Shown: positions 50,449 through 61,131, counted from the stretch's first letter. The stretch: DNA of 64,000 nt from Sedimenticola sp. (GCA_002869585.1 PKUO01000105.1:86156-150155), one strand, 5' to 3'. Translations and numbers: made by a program. Notes: a model not told the origin generated them from the letters alone.

Positions 50449-50535
50449 GCCGAGGTGGTGAAATTGGTAGACACGCTAGCTTCAGGTGCTAGTGGGGGAA
50501 ACCCCGTGGAGGTTCAAGTCCTCTCCTCGGCACCA
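50449..50535 (+). tRNA. tRNA-Leu (anticodon CAG)
   Basis: An 87-base class II tRNA. Acceptor arms GCCGAGG and CCTCGGC pair perfectly, followed by A and an encoded CCA. The anticodon stem CTAGC/GCTAG holds the loop TTCAGGT with anticodon CAG. A long variable arm (TGGGGGAAACCCCG) and GGTTCAAGTCC in the T-arm complete it. It decodes CUG. Confidence 0.98.
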
Positions 50536-50543
50536 TCTTATCA

Positions 50544-50578
50544 AAGCCCGTAAGTTTCAATAGCTTACGGGCTTTTTT
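50544..50578 (+). terminator. rho-independent terminator of tRNA-Leu
   Basis: AAGCCCGTAAG and CTTACGGGCTT form a perfect 11-base-pair stem with a nine-base loop, followed by further T residues, starting eight bases after the tRNA CCA. Confidence 0.92.
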
Positions 50579-50668
50579 ATTGCTCCTGCGTTACGCCTTT
50601 GTGTTATATTTCCTACCTGTATGCACTGGTAAATTCTCCCTATTACCTGCAAGACGCTCGTTAACTGT

Positions 50669-50860
50669 TCAATCGTTTTCTTGCGATACAGATACACATA
50701 ATTCGCCATCCTGATCAACAGATATAGCAAAATCAATGGGCCGGCAACATACCTGGCAATCTTCAATATAGCGCTGATTTATTTCAGAGCTATCAATTAC
50801 AACCTCGAGTATTTCGCCACAATAGGGACACTGTATTTCTCTGACTTCAAGATCATTCAT
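50669..50860 (-). CDS. CPXCG-motif cysteine-rich protein
   Basis: A 63-residue protein of the small cysteine-rich CPXCG family: EIQCPYCGEILEVVIDSSE, then CQVCCRPI and an acidic end. Two CxxC pairs suggest a single bound zinc. Function unknown. It lies 101 bases upstream of the alpha-E gene on... the opposite end of that gene's stop, on the same strand, so it is downstream in transcription. Confidence 0.85.
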   Translation of the reverse strand: MNDLEVREIQCPYCGEILEVVIDSSEINQRYIEDCQVCCRPIDFAISVDQDGELCVSVSQEND

Positions 50861-50961
50861 GGATTGTATTCGTCGACAATTTTAAACTATAAAACAAATC
50901 CACCGTCGTTTACGACCGCCAGAGATTCTGACTCAATACCCTCCGAAAAAGGCATCAAAGG

Positions 50962-51882
50962 TTATTGGAAATAGATACGCGTGATGGCCTGACTGAGTTC
51001 TGCCAATCCCAGTTGGAGTTCATCAATAAAACGATGCAGCTCATCCTGCTGCAGGATCGCCTGATCTGCCCGTAGTACCTTCTTTCCAACTTCGTTGAGC
51101 TTTGCTATCGCCTCTTCATTTCGCGGCAGTTCACGCAGACAACTCTTCACCTCCAACAAGGTGTGGTAGAAGGAGCGCGGAAACGACTTGTCCTTCAGCA
51201 AAAACTTAAGCACGTCTTTACGCCTCACCCGAACCTGGATGGTACGGCGGTACATCTGGTAAGCGGTGAGTGATTTAAGGACGCTCATCCATTGGATGTT
51301 TTCAAAAGGGGTCAGTCCTTCATGTTCCGGCAACAGGTTGGCAGAACGGACATCGAGGATCCGGGTGGTCATCTCGGCACGTTCGAGATTTCGACCCATG
51401 CGCAGAAAATCATAGCCAATATCGTGCAGCATAGTACCGGCAAGCAGACCGGTAATGGTCTGGGCACCGAGAATGATTTTCTTCAGATAATCGTAACGCC
51501 CCCTTTTGGAATAGCCACTCACTGCATTGCTTTTGGCCATCATGTACAGATCGTTGACCTGTTCCCAAGCCTCGCGGGGGATGATGTCGCGAATGGTGCG
51601 GGCATTTTCGCGCGCCTGCTGCAGTGAAAACAGGATGGAACTGGTACTGCTGGCATTTGCGATCAGAAACTTCAGAACAGCGCGTTCATTGAAGTCCTCG
51701 TGTTGTTGCAGGTAATACTCTTCGCAACCGAGGATCTCGATAATCGGTTGCCAACCGGGATGCACGCCCCTGGGCAGATCCATGAGCAGGTTGGAATTGA
51801 CCATGATCAGGCGCGCAGTGTTTTCCGCCCGTTCGATGTATCTGGCCATCCAGTAGATGTTTTCTGCGACCCGCGACAACAT
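50962..51882 (-). CDS. alpha-E domain protein (DUF403)
   Basis: A 306-residue helical protein of the alpha-E family, opening MLSRVAENIYWMARYIERAENTARL and containing GMPREAWE-like IIPREAWEQVNDLY. Such genes accompany circularly permuted ATP-grasp ligases and Anbu; a role in making or modifying a peptide has been predicted from context, but is not established to my knowledge. The ATG at 51882 is chosen because it follows the ATP-grasp stop by one base and starts at the conserved motif. Confidence 0.93.
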   Translation of the reverse strand: MLSRVAENIYWMARYIERAENTARLIMVNSNLLMDLPRGVHPGWQPIIEILGCEEYYLQQHEDFNERAVLKFLIANASSTSSILFSLQQARENARTIRDIIPREAWEQVNDLYMMAKSNAVSGYSKRGRYDYLKKIILGAQTITGLLAGTMLHDIGYDFLRMGRNLERAEMTTRILDVRSANLLPEHEGLTPFENIQWMSVLKSLTAYQMYRRTIQVRVRRKDVLKFLLKDKSFPRSFYHTLLEVKSCLRELPRNEEAIAKLNEVGKKVLRADQAILQQDELHRFIDELQLGLAELSQAITRIYFQ

Positions 51883-51883
51883 A

Positions 51884-53341
51884 TCAGAGCCCCTCGTCGT
51901 CCACGATCCAGGTATCCTTGCTACCACCACCCTGGGATGAATTGACTACCGTCGATCCCTTGCGTAGCGCAACCCTGGTCAGGCCGCCGGTGGTGACATA
52001 GATGTCATTGGGCGAACTGAGAATAAAAGGACGCAGATCAAGATGACGGGGTTCGACCCGGTTATTCACCATGGTCGGCGCTGTAGATAGAACCAACATT
52101 GGCTGGGCTATGTAGTTACGTGGATCTTTCTGGATAAGCTTCTTGAAACTCTCGCGCTCCTTGATGGTTGCCTGTGGACCGATCAGCATGCCGTAACCGC
52201 CTGATTCATTGGCAGGCTTCACCACCAGCTCGGCGATATGCTCCAGCACATACTCCTTCTCATCCTTGTTAAAGCATCTGTAGGTAGGTACGTTTGCAAT
52301 CAGCGGTTCCTGGTCGAGATAGTAGCGAATGATCTCCGGCACGTAAGAGTAAACCACCTTGTCATCGGCGACACCGGCCCCTGGTGCATTGGCCAGCGCC
52401 ACATTGCCAGCCTTCCAGGCGCGAATCAGCCCGGGCACACCCAGATATGAGTCAGGATCGAACACTTCCGGATCCAGGAACATATCGTCAATACGGCGGT
52501 AGATCACATCCACGCGCGCCAGTCCATCCACGGTACGCATGTACACGCAGTCATCCTTCTCAACGACCAGATCACGTCCTTCGACAAGTTCGGCTCCCAT
52601 CTGCTGGGCCAGATAGGCATGCTCGAAATAGGCCGAGTTGTAGATACCGGGCGTCAGCACCACAATTTCCGGCTGATCGATCTGGCGTGGTGAGAGAGCC
52701 GCGAGCATGTCGTACAGTTGCGACGGATAGTCGTCCACCGGCATGATATTCTGGTTTTCGAACAGATCAGGAAAGACCCGTTTCATCACCAGGCGATTCT
52801 CCAGCATATAGGAGACACCGGAAGGCACCCGCAGATTGTCTTCCAGGACGTAGATAACGCCATTATTGTCACGCACCAGATCTGAACCACAGATATGTGC
52901 CCAGATACCGCCCGGCGGGTTAATACCGACGCATTGCTTACGGAAATTGACGGAGTTCTCCAGCAGACTGGCTGGAAACAGGCCGTCCTTGACGATATTC
53001 TGATCGTGGTAGATATCATCAATGAAGAGGTTTAACGCTTGTACGCGCTGTTTCAAACCCTGCTCTACCTGCATCCATTCCGACTTGGGAATGACGCGGG
53101 GAATGATGTCAAAGGGCCAGGCGCGATCTATCGAACCCTCTTCCTCGGAATAGACTGTAAAGGTGATGCCCATGACGCTGATCGCCATCTCAGCGGCAGT
53201 CTTGTATTCCTCAAGTTCGTTATCGGTCAGGTTGCGCAGATACTGGCAAAGAGCCAAAGCCGCAGGGCGAGGTCTCCCCGCTACCCGAATCAGCTCATCA
53301 TAAAACCCTCTAACCCTGTAACTACCCCAGCGAATCGCCAT
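51884..53341 (-). CDS. circularly permuted type 2 ATP-grasp protein (DUF404/DUF407)
   Basis: A 485-residue ATP-grasp-type enzyme. Conserved stretches include RVIPKSEWMQVEQGLKQRV, NLRVPSGVSYMLENR, VVLTPGIYNSAYFEHAYLA, ANAPGAGVADDKVVYSY, VVKPANESGGYGMLIGP and the ending PSQGGGSKDTW-like SSQGGGSKDTWIV. It is expected to form a peptide/amide bond with ATP; the substrate is unknown. It is the first gene of a pair with alpha-E and is divergent from Anbu, 131 bases away. Confidence 0.93.
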   Translation of the reverse strand: MAIRWGSYRVRGFYDELIRVAGRPRPAALALCQYLRNLTDNELEEYKTAAEMAISVMGITFTVYSEEEGSIDRAWPFDIIPRVIPKSEWMQVEQGLKQRVQALNLFIDDIYHDQNIVKDGLFPASLLENSVNFRKQCVGINPPGGIWAHICGSDLVRDNNGVIYVLEDNLRVPSGVSYMLENRLVMKRVFPDLFENQNIMPVDDYPSQLYDMLAALSPRQIDQPEIVVLTPGIYNSAYFEHAYLAQQMGAELVEGRDLVVEKDDCVYMRTVDGLARVDVIYRRIDDMFLDPEVFDPDSYLGVPGLIRAWKAGNVALANAPGAGVADDKVVYSYVPEIIRYYLDQEPLIANVPTYRCFNKDEKEYVLEHIAELVVKPANESGGYGMLIGPQATIKERESFKKLIQKDPRNYIAQPMLVLSTAPTMVNNRVEPRHLDLRPFILSSPNDIYVTTGGLTRVALRKGSTVVNSSQGGGSKDTWIVDDEGL

Positions 53342-53472
53342 AAAACATCACTGCCTATTATTTATTACTAGTATAGCTCAGTTCAGATAGAAACGAAGAA
53401 AAATCTCCTTGGTAGAGAGGGTGATTCTGGTAGAATTCCAACGCGATCAGGTATGACCTCTAGGAGCAGATA

Positions 53473-54204
53473 ATGACTTACTGCCTTGCAATCAATGTCA
53501 ATGAGGGCATTGTATTTGCTTCCGATTCACGCACCAACGCCGGTGTGGATTACATCCGCACGGCGACCAAGATGCATCGTTTTTTCTGGGCAGGCGACCG
53601 GATCATCATACTGCTCTCTGCGGGCAATCTGGCCACCACTCAGGCCGTGGTCAATGCGGTTCAGCGCGACCTGGACAACCCCAAGGCGAAGTTCAACCTG
53701 CTAAAAGCAAAACACCTGTTCGACATTGCCGACTATATCGGTGATCTCAGTCAACGCGAGCAACAGCATCATGGTCCTGCAGTGGAAAAAAGCGGTGGCA
53801 GCGCCGGCGCCAGTTTTATTCTCGGCGGTCAGGTGAAAGGCCGTGAGCACGACATCTACCTGATCTACCCGGAGGGAAACTATATCAGCACATCCTCCGA
53901 CACACCCTATCTGCAGATCGGCGAAAACAAATACGGCAAACCGATACTCGACCGCGTGATCAATATGGACTCGTCACTGAACAATGCCGCACGCTGCGCC
54001 CTGGTATCATTGGATTCGACCATGCGCAGCAATATTTCTGTGGGTCCACCGTTCGAACTGGCTATGTATCTGGGGGACAGCCTGGAAGAGCCACGCCATA
54101 TGTCGCTTAAACTGGCCTCACCCTATTACAAGTCACTACAGAAATCCTGGAATGAGGGTATCAAGCGTTCCTTCGCGCGATTACCCAAATTCGACTGGGA
54201 ATAA
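53473..54204 (+). CDS. Anbu (ancestral beta-subunit) proteasome-like peptidase
   Basis: A 243-residue member of the proteasome-fold Anbu family. It starts MTYCLAINVNEGIVFASDSRTNAGVDYI; the threonine at position 2 would be the N-terminal nucleophile after Met removal, and D/K residues lie in FASDSR and TKMHRFF. GGSAGASFILGGQVKG and AARCALVSLDSTMRSN follow. Relatives form open helical rings; substrates are unknown. AGGAG precedes the ATG. It is divergent from the ATP-grasp/alpha-E pair and ends three bases from the convergent peptidase gene. Confidence 0.95.
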   Translation: MTYCLAINVNEGIVFASDSRTNAGVDYIRTATKMHRFFWAGDRIIILLSAGNLATTQAVVNAVQRDLDNPKAKFNLLKAKHLFDIADYIGDLSQREQQHHGPAVEKSGGSAGASFILGGQVKGREHDIYLIYPEGNYISTSSDTPYLQIGENKYGKPILDRVINMDSSLNNAARCALVSLDSTMRSNISVGPPFELAMYLGDSLEEPRHMSLKLASPYYKSLQKSWNEGIKRSFARLPKFDWE

Positions 54205-54207
54205 CCT

Positions 54208-55287
54208 TCAGGCGCCTCGGTTGATCACCATGGCATGCACAAAGGCCAATTTCTGGATTATGCTCCCGGACAACACGAAGGGATAGGCATCCGCCAGTCC
54301 CATGCTGCGGTTCAAATCATTCAGCGCGACCGAAAGATTGCTCCACTCGTTTACCAGATCATTGATTGAAATCGAGGACAAATACTCGGCGCTGAACTGT
54401 TGCCGACTGGCCACGCCATCACTGCCATCACCGATATCGAAACCGTAGTCGCTGGCGGTTTCCAGTGTATCGATCATGTGCAGATAATGCGCCCAGGTCT
54501 CCGCCCAATCCTCCCAGGGATGGGCACTGGCGTAGGCGCTGATCCAGTTTGCCTGCCAGTTGGCCACAGGGCCATTGGCGTAGTAGGCCTGCATCACAGC
54601 GCCATAATCATTGCGTTCATCTCCGAATAACGCTCGAAAATCGTTAATTCGCTGTGAGTTGCGCAACAGCATATCCCAGTAATAGTGCCCGGATTCATGC
54701 CGGAAGTGTCCCAGCAGGGTACGGTACCGCTCATCCATGAAGGTGCGGGTTTGCTCTCTGGCCACAGGGTCCGCTTCAGCTATATTGAGGGTGATGGTGC
54801 CACTGTTGTGTCCGGTCATGACTGGATTCTGCATCGGTATCTCACGGGCAAATTCAGAATAGCCCTGATCCTCCATCAGATGAAACGCCAACCCATGTTG
54901 CGCATCCTCCTGCTTGCTGATGATTGGCAGTTCCAGCCACAACAAGCTGTAGAGCAGACGCCGTTTGGCGCGCTCGATAACGCGCCAGAGTTCGAAATTT
55001 TTCGGACTGCTAAGATCGGGAATGATTTCAGAAAGCCGGCAGGAAAAGCAGAAGGCCTGGCTGTTCGCCTCCGCTACCATCCAGTTGCAGACATCGTGTT
55101 CAGAATAATTTTTACATTTACGGTAGATGTGATTATTGGCGCTCGCCTTCCAGCGGTTATCGCCAATCGGCGTCAGTGCGCTGATGGTTCGGGCATCAGG
55201 CAGAAAACCCAGTTCATGCTGACAACTGATGCACAGGGTATTTTCAAAATGAAGGCGTGCGCCGCACTGGCAGGTGTTGGTTCTCAT
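54208..55287 (-). CDS. putative zinc-binding metallopeptidase (Peptidase_Mx-like)
   Basis: A 359-residue protein. The N-terminus carries a four-cysteine zinc ribbon (CQCGARLHFENTLCISC) and a second cysteine group (CKNYSEHDVCNWM ... AFCFSC). The catalytic region has HFRHESGHYYWD (HExxH, near residue 197) and a downstream glutamate in WEDWAETWAHYLH, as in gluzincin-like peptidases. No signal peptide, so it is cytoplasmic. It lies tail-to-tail with Anbu, suggesting a shared proteolytic pathway; this is inference from position only. Confidence 0.88.
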   Translation of the reverse strand: MRTNTCQCGARLHFENTLCISCQHELGFLPDARTISALTPIGDNRWKASANNHIYRKCKNYSEHDVCNWMVAEANSQAFCFSCRLSEIIPDLSSPKNFELWRVIERAKRRLLYSLLWLELPIISKQEDAQHGLAFHLMEDQGYSEFAREIPMQNPVMTGHNSGTITLNIAEADPVAREQTRTFMDERYRTLLGHFRHESGHYYWDMLLRNSQRINDFRALFGDERNDYGAVMQAYYANGPVANWQANWISAYASAHPWEDWAETWAHYLHMIDTLETASDYGFDIGDGSDGVASRQQFSAEYLSSISINDLVNEWSNLSVALNDLNRSMGLADAYPFVLSGSIIQKLAFVHAMVINRGA

Positions 55288-55374
55288 GTTGCAATCTTAC
55301 TCGCCGGGCCACCAGGAGTATATCAATCATAGTCCAACATCGATAAATAGCCGATTATGGGGACAAGAAGCCGG

Positions 55375-56454
55375 TTACTGAATCAGGGCCACAGATTTGA
55401 TCTGCGCCCATACCGGCTTCCCCGGTTCCAATTCCAGATGCGACACCGAACGCAAGGTGACGCGTGCCACCAAAGCAGACGCCCCTACATCCACGCGCAC
55501 CAGGGCCGAACCCTTATTATCGTCCGCGGCGATCTCCGCCACTCTGCCTGGCAGTAGATTGAGGATGCTACTGTCATCATGGCGATTCAGCGCCAGGCTT
55601 ATATCTCTTGCCAGTATGCGCAGGCGTACCGATTGACCAACGGGATGCCCGCCATCTCGCAACCAGAGTTCACCGCCGTCAAAAGCCACGCGGGCCAGTT
55701 TCCAGACAGGATCGAGCTCCACAACTCTGGCGTCCAGAACCACGCCTGTGTCCTCTCCCAGGCGGATCGGAAAATCCAGACGTGCCAGCGTCTCCGCGAG
55801 GGGTCCGTGGGCCACAACCTGCCCTTCGTTCATCGCCACAATATAGTCGGCCAGATGGGCCACCTCGTCCGGGGAATGACTCACATAAAGAACCGGGACA
55901 TCGAGTTCCGTACGCAACCGCTCCAGGTACGGCAGTATCTCCTGTTTGCGCGCCAGATCAAGTGCCGCCAGGGGTTCATCCATCAGCAATAGCCGGGGGT
56001 TGATCAGCAGCGCGCGGGCAATGGCGACCCGTTGCCGTTCCCCGCCAGAAAGCTGATCCGGGCGACGATCCAGTAATGGTCCGATACCGAGCAGTTCAAC
56101 GGCCTGGTCAAATCTCTCGACGTCCACCGCGGTTACTGCTCGCTTCATGGCGTATTGCAGATTGCCGCGAGCACTGAGGTGCGGGAACAGACTCGCCTCC
56201 TGAAACACGTAACCCAGGGGACGTTTGTGGGTAGGCAGAAAGCGGGTATCGTCCTGCCAAAGTTCGCCATGGACACGCAGTCTGCCTGTTTCGGCGCGTG
56301 CCAACCCGGCAATACAGCGCAGCAAGGTGGTCTTACCCGAACCCGAGTGTCCAAACAGGGCGATAACACCACGCCCCGGCAGTTCGAGATCCACATCCAG
56401 GGTAAAACCGGGATAGGTCAGATGAAAGCGCGCTGAGATGCCGTCCGCGCTCAT
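55375..56454 (-). CDS. modC: molybdate ABC transporter ATP-binding protein
   Basis: A 359-residue ModC. Walker A is GHSGSGKTTLLR (near 35), signature LSGGERQRVAIARALL, Walker B LLLMDEPLAALDL. The C-terminal part (about 290-355, RVAEIAADDNKGSALVRVDVG) is the molybdate-binding MOP/TOBE domain. It energises molybdate import for molybdenum cofactor synthesis. Third gene of modABC; six bases after modB. Confidence 0.96.
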   Translation of the reverse strand: MSADGISARFHLTYPGFTLDVDLELPGRGVIALFGHSGSGKTTLLRCIAGLARAETGRLRVHGELWQDDTRFLPTHKRPLGYVFQEASLFPHLSARGNLQYAMKRAVTAVDVERFDQAVELLGIGPLLDRRPDQLSGGERQRVAIARALLINPRLLLMDEPLAALDLARKQEILPYLERLRTELDVPVLYVSHSPDEVAHLADYIVAMNEGQVVAHGPLAETLARLDFPIRLGEDTGVVLDARVVELDPVWKLARVAFDGGELWLRDGGHPVGQSVRLRILARDISLALNRHDDSSILNLLPGRVAEIAADDNKGSALVRVDVGASALVARVTLRSVSHLELEPGKPVWAQIKSVALIQ

Positions 56455-56460
56455 TGCCGA

Positions 56461-57159
56461 TCAAATCCCATAGCTGCCCGCCCCGGAGCCTTTCCTGTTT
56501 CGATTGAAGGTGTAGAGGGTCACCAGCACCAAAAAGGAGAAGAGCAGCATACCGGCGGCCAGACCGTGTGCATGACCATACTCCAAAGCCTCCACATGGT
56601 CGTAGATCTGCACCGAAATGACCCGCGTGACACCAGGGATGTTACCGCCAATCATCAGCACCACGCCGAACTCACCCACGGTATGGGCAAAACCAAGGAT
56701 AGACGCGGTGATAAATCCGGGTCTGGCCAGTGGCAAGACCACGCTGAAAAAGCGATCCCAGGGACCAGCCCGCAAGGTGGCTGCCACTTCGAGCGGTCGC
56801 TCCCCCAGCGCCTCCATGGCATTCTGGATGGGTTGCACCACAAACGGCATGGAGTAAAACACCGAGGCCACCACAAGGCCCCAGAAGGTGAAGGGCAAGG
56901 TGCCGAGACCCAGGGCTTGGGTCAGCTCGCCCACAGGACCATTCGGCCCCAACACCAGCAACAGATAAAACCCCAATACCGTGGGTGGCAGAACCAGCGG
57001 CAGAGCCACGACCGCACTGACCGGGCCCTTCCACCAGGAACGGGTGCGAGCCAGCCACCAGGCGATGGGGGTGCCGATCAACAGCAATAGCAGGGTAACC
57101 ACAGAGGCCAGGCGCAGGGTCAGCCAGATCGCGGCCAGATCCGCCTCAGAAAAAGCCAC
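56461..57159 (-). CDS. modB: molybdate ABC transporter permease
   Basis: A 232-residue permease with five to six membrane helices (first around [23 protein letters not shown]). The EAA-type loop with [23 protein letters not shown] contacts ModC, and [17 protein letters not shown] is ModB-specific. Two bases after modA. Confidence 0.96.
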   Translation of the reverse strand: MAFSEADLAAIWLTLRLASVVTLLLLLIGTPIAWWLARTRSWWKGPVSAVVALPLVLPPTVLGFYLLLVLGPNGPVGELTQALGLGTLPFTFWGLVVASVFYSMPFVVQPIQNAMEALGERPLEVAATLRAGPWDRFFSVVLPLARPGFITASILGFAHTVGEFGVVLMIGGNIPGVTRVISVQIYDHVEALEYGHAHGLAAGMLLFSFLVLVTLYTFNRNRKGSGAGSYGI

Positions 57160-57161
57160 AA

Positions 57162-57995
<834 letters not shown>

Positions 57996-58026
57996 CTAGG
58001 CAAGGCCCCTGGGCAAGTGCATGGAT

Positions 58027-58746
58027 TCAGCCGAACTCCCTGCCCTCGCCCGCCTCTTCGTGGGTGACACCGTCGCGTATGTGGTAGATACGCTTAAAGG
58101 TGGGAATGATCTTTTCATCATGGGTGACCACAATGATTGCGGTCTCGTACTGGTGCGCCATCTGGTTGAGAATGCCGATCACGGTCAGCGCACGTTCACT
58201 GTCCAGCGGGGCGGTGGGCTCGTCCGCCAGAATAACCGGTGGCCTGTTGACCAGCGCCCGGGCAATCGCCACCCGCTGTTGTTCACCGCCAGACAGCTGC
58301 GACGGCATTGCCCTGGCACGATGCCCCACATCCAATGCCTCCAGCAACTGCAGGGCGTGCTTTCTCGATTCACTGTTGGATTCACCGGCCAGCATCGGCA
58401 ACAACGCTATGTTGTCGGTCACATCAAGAAAAGGGATCAGATACGGGGCCTGGAATACAAACCCAATCTTGTCGCGCCGCAACGCCCGCAGATCAGGAAT
58501 TCGCCACCCCTCGTTGTATATCACCTCCTCGCCCAGGGTCATGCGTCCCGCGCTGGGTTCGATCACTGCCCCTAGACATTTGAGCAGAGTGCTTTTACCA
58601 GAACCAGACGGACCGATCAGGCCGACCACTTCACCCGGTGCAACCTGCATATCCACGCCTTTTAGCGCATCAACGGCAGTTTGACCTTCGCCATAGCGCT
58701 TTCGCAAGCCATTGATCTGAATACCTTTCGACTGCATATTAACCAC
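58027..58746 (-). CDS. DevA/LolD-type ABC transporter ATP-binding protein
   Basis: A 239-residue ATPase of the MacB/LolD/DevA class. Walker A GPSGSGKSTLLKC, signature QLSGGEQQRVAIARALV and Walker B ILADEPTAPLDSE are intact. It powers the FtsX-type permease encoded upstream, overlapping it by eight bases. Last gene of the tetR-led operon. The substrate is unknown; DevABC exports glycolipids in cyanobacteria. Confidence 0.92.
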   Translation of the reverse strand: MVNMQSKGIQINGLRKRYGEGQTAVDALKGVDMQVAPGEVVGLIGPSGSGKSTLLKCLGAVIEPSAGRMTLGEEVIYNEGWRIPDLRALRRDKIGFVFQAPYLIPFLDVTDNIALLPMLAGESNSESRKHALQLLEALDVGHRARAMPSQLSGGEQQRVAIARALVNRPPVILADEPTAPLDSERALTVIGILNQMAHQYETAIIVVTHDEKIIPTFKRIYHIRDGVTHEEAGEGREFG

Positions 58747-59941
58747 CTATCGCCTCTGCCGGATCGACCTTGAGCGCTGCGCGAATCGCCAGAATGCTGG
58801 CGAGAATGCAGATCACCACTACGGCAATAAAACCCCGCAGTGCATCGCCCGGCTCGAGTAGCACATATTTCGGAAAGACCGGCGCCCAGAAGGTGGCCGC
58901 GATTTTACCCACCACGAAGCCAATCACCCCAAGGCCAAGCGCCTGTTGCAGGATCATCCCAGAGATGGTGCGGTTCTTGGTGCCAATCAGTTTCAGTACG
59001 GCAATCTCCCTGATTTTCCCCATGGTCAGGGTATAGATGATGAAGGCCACAATGGCCGCGCTGACCACGGCGAGTATCACCAGAAACATACCAATCTGCT
59101 TGGCCGAGGTGGCGATCAGCTTGCCCACCAGAATCTCCTCCATCTGCTCCCGGGTGTAGACCTGCAACCGCTTCCAGCGGCTGATGGTCTGGGCCACCGT
59201 CTGCGGGTCGTAACCCGGCTTGAGCTGCACCAGCACGGCATTTACATAGGGATTGGTGCTTTGCGAGGCGATTACTGCATCCAGCAGACCCGGCACGCCC
59301 GGACGGGAAAACGCCGGATTGGCGGCAGTGCGCCGGCGTTGCTGAAGTATGGCGTCGTTGTCTTTGAGAAATTGCGCTTCCTGGGCATCTTTGAGGGGGA
59401 TGAACACCATCGGATCACCACTCGACGAGACCATGCGCCGGGTCAGCCCGACAACCTGGTACTGGTTGCGGCGGATCTGGATACGATCACCTATTCTGAA
59501 ACCCGTCGCCAGATCGGCGACCGCCTCATAGTGACTGCGCGTCAGGTGCCTGCCGGCAACCAGATAGCCGGGGTATCCCGGTTCTCCAGGCCCGCCCGGC
59601 ACCACGCCAACCACCATCCCCCGCACATCCCTGTCATTCTGGCGGATCTGCATGGTCAGATAGGTAATATTCGCAGCGCGTGCCACACCATTCATTCCCA
59701 GAATGCTGCGGTAGACATCGTCGTAGATGCTGGATGACTCGGCATAGGGCCCCAGCGTGCCCTGTTGCACCACCCACAGGTCGGCACTGCTGTTGTCGAG
59801 TAACACCTTGGCGTCATCCACCATGCCGCGATAGACCCCTGCCATGGTCAGGGTGACACCGATCAACAGACCCAACACAACCCCGGTGAATACGAACTTG
59901 CCCCAGGAGTGGAGGATGTCGCGCCCGGCCAGGCTGATCAT
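58739..59941 (-). CDS. FtsX-like ABC transporter permease (DevC-like)
   Basis: A 400-residue permease with one N-terminal membrane helix (FVFTGVVLGLLIGVTLTMAGV), a large periplasmic MacB_PCD-like domain (about 50-260) and three C-terminal helices (around MFLVILAVVSAAIVAFIIYTL), the FtsX pattern. The KIREIAVLKLIGTKNRTISG cytoplasmic loop contacts the ATPase. Overlaps the adaptor gene by four bases. Confidence 0.92.
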   Translation of the reverse strand: MISLAGRDILHSWGKFVFTGVVLGLLIGVTLTMAGVYRGMVDDAKVLLDNSSADLWVVQQGTLGPYAESSSIYDDVYRSILGMNGVARAANITYLTMQIRQNDRDVRGMVVGVVPGGPGEPGYPGYLVAGRHLTRSHYEAVADLATGFRIGDRIQIRRNQYQVVGLTRRMVSSSGDPMVFIPLKDAQEAQFLKDNDAILQQRRRTAANPAFSRPGVPGLLDAVIASQSTNPYVNAVLVQLKPGYDPQTVAQTISRWKRLQVYTREQMEEILVGKLIATSAKQIGMFLVILAVVSAAIVAFIIYTLTMGKIREIAVLKLIGTKNRTISGMILQQALGLGVIGFVVGKIAATFWAPVFPKYVLLEPGDALRGFIAVVVICILASILAIRAALKVDPAEAIGG

Positions 59942-61131
59942 GTTGATCCACCCACCAGCTGATCGACGATCTTGACCCGGTCGTGTGACTTCAAGACACG
60001 CTGGCTGTACAACACGATGCGCTCACCCGGTTTCAGACCTTCGAGTATCTGGATCTGGCCATCAAGGTCGGCCACACCCATTTTCACCGGGGCAAACTGG
60101 AGACGGTCATTGTCGATAATCCAGACACCGGTTCGCCCCTCCAACCGCTGAATGCTCGCATTCGGCACCACCGGCGCCGCCTCCATCGTCGGTAGGGCTA
60201 CCGTCACCTCGGCCAGTTCGCCTACTGGGGGCAGAGTTTCCGGGATGCCGTCAAAAGTCACCTTGGCAAGTATCTCTTCGGTGATCGCATCCGCTACAGG
60301 CTCGATGCGGAACACCCGACCGTTGACAGGATAGCCAGACTGGGAGCGCAGGGTTATTTGCGCGGGGAGTCCGGCCTGTAGTCCAGTAGCGCCCAACTGA
60401 TCAAAACGTACATTGATCCACAGGCTCGCGTGGTCGATCACCTCAACCACGGATTGTCCGGCCACCACCGTGGTTCCGGGATCGGCATTGCGTATGGTGA
60501 CCAAACCATCCACCGGGGAGATCAAACGCATATTTTCCCGCTGCTGCCTGAGTCCTTCGAGGTTGGCCTGAACGCTGAGCAACTCCTGGCGTGAGGCATT
60601 CAGGTTGGCCTGGGCAGTCGCCAAACCGGCCTCCGCAACCTTGAGCTCCTGCCGTTTCGCCTCGACTGCCTCTTCGCTCACGGTGCGCGCCGTCAACAGT
60701 TGTTCATAGCGTTTCGACTCCTTTCGGGCATAGGATTGACGCGCCAAAGCGTCCTCAACCTGAGCCTCGGCAGCCAGAATACTGGACTCCGCCCGTTTCA
60801 GAGAGGCCAACTGGGCGTTGATCCGATCATCCAGATCCACCGGCTCCATCTCTCCCAATAACTGTCCGGACTTGACCCGGTCACCCACATGCACCTCCAC
60901 CCGCTTCACCCGGCCAGGGATCGTCGGACCGATTCTGTAGGTGTAACGCGCCTCCACCGTACCTATGCCAAACAGCGCCGGGGCAATAGATCGATTTTCA
61001 ACCTGGGTGACAGTCACGGGCACCGGAGCCAGTGGCCCGGAGCGCAGGGCAACATAGACAAACAGGAGTAACATCGGTGCAAGGAAAGCCACCAGGCCCA
61101 GGGTACGGCGATTGATCGACACTCTTTTCAT
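59938..61131 (-). CDS. HlyD-family periplasmic adaptor protein
   Basis: A 397-residue membrane-fusion protein. One N-terminal membrane helix (LVAFLAPMLLLFVYVAL), a lipoyl/barrel-sandwich half (IGPTIPGRVKRVEVHVGDRVKSGQ), a long alpha-hairpin (about 100-195), then beta-barrel and membrane-proximal domains. It links the FtsX-type permease to an outer-membrane channel, which is not encoded here. Overlaps tetR and the permease by four bases each. Confidence 0.92.
   Translation of the reverse strand: MKRVSINRRTLGLVAFLAPMLLLFVYVALRSGPLAPVPVTVTQVENRSIAPALFGIGTVEARYTYRIGPTIPGRVKRVEVHVGDRVKSGQLLGEMEPVDLDDRINAQLASLKRAESSILAAEAQVEDALARQSYARKESKRYEQLLTARTVSEEAVEAKRQELKVAEAGLATAQANLNASRQELLSVQANLEGLRQQRENMRLISPVDGLVTIRNADPGTTVVAGQSVVEVIDHASLWINVRFDQLGATGLQAGLPAQITLRSQSGYPVNGRVFRIEPVADAITEEILAKVTFDGIPETLPPVGELAEVTVALPTMEAAPVVPNASIQRLEGRTGVWIIDNDRLQFAPVKMGVADLDGQIQILEGLKPGERIVLYSQRVLKSHDRVKIVDQLVGGST

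Noticed and set aside
50557..50766. 69-residue minus-strand frame overlapping the CPXCG gene
   Set aside because: It includes the tRNA terminator and overlaps the better supported CPXCG-motif gene in another frame.
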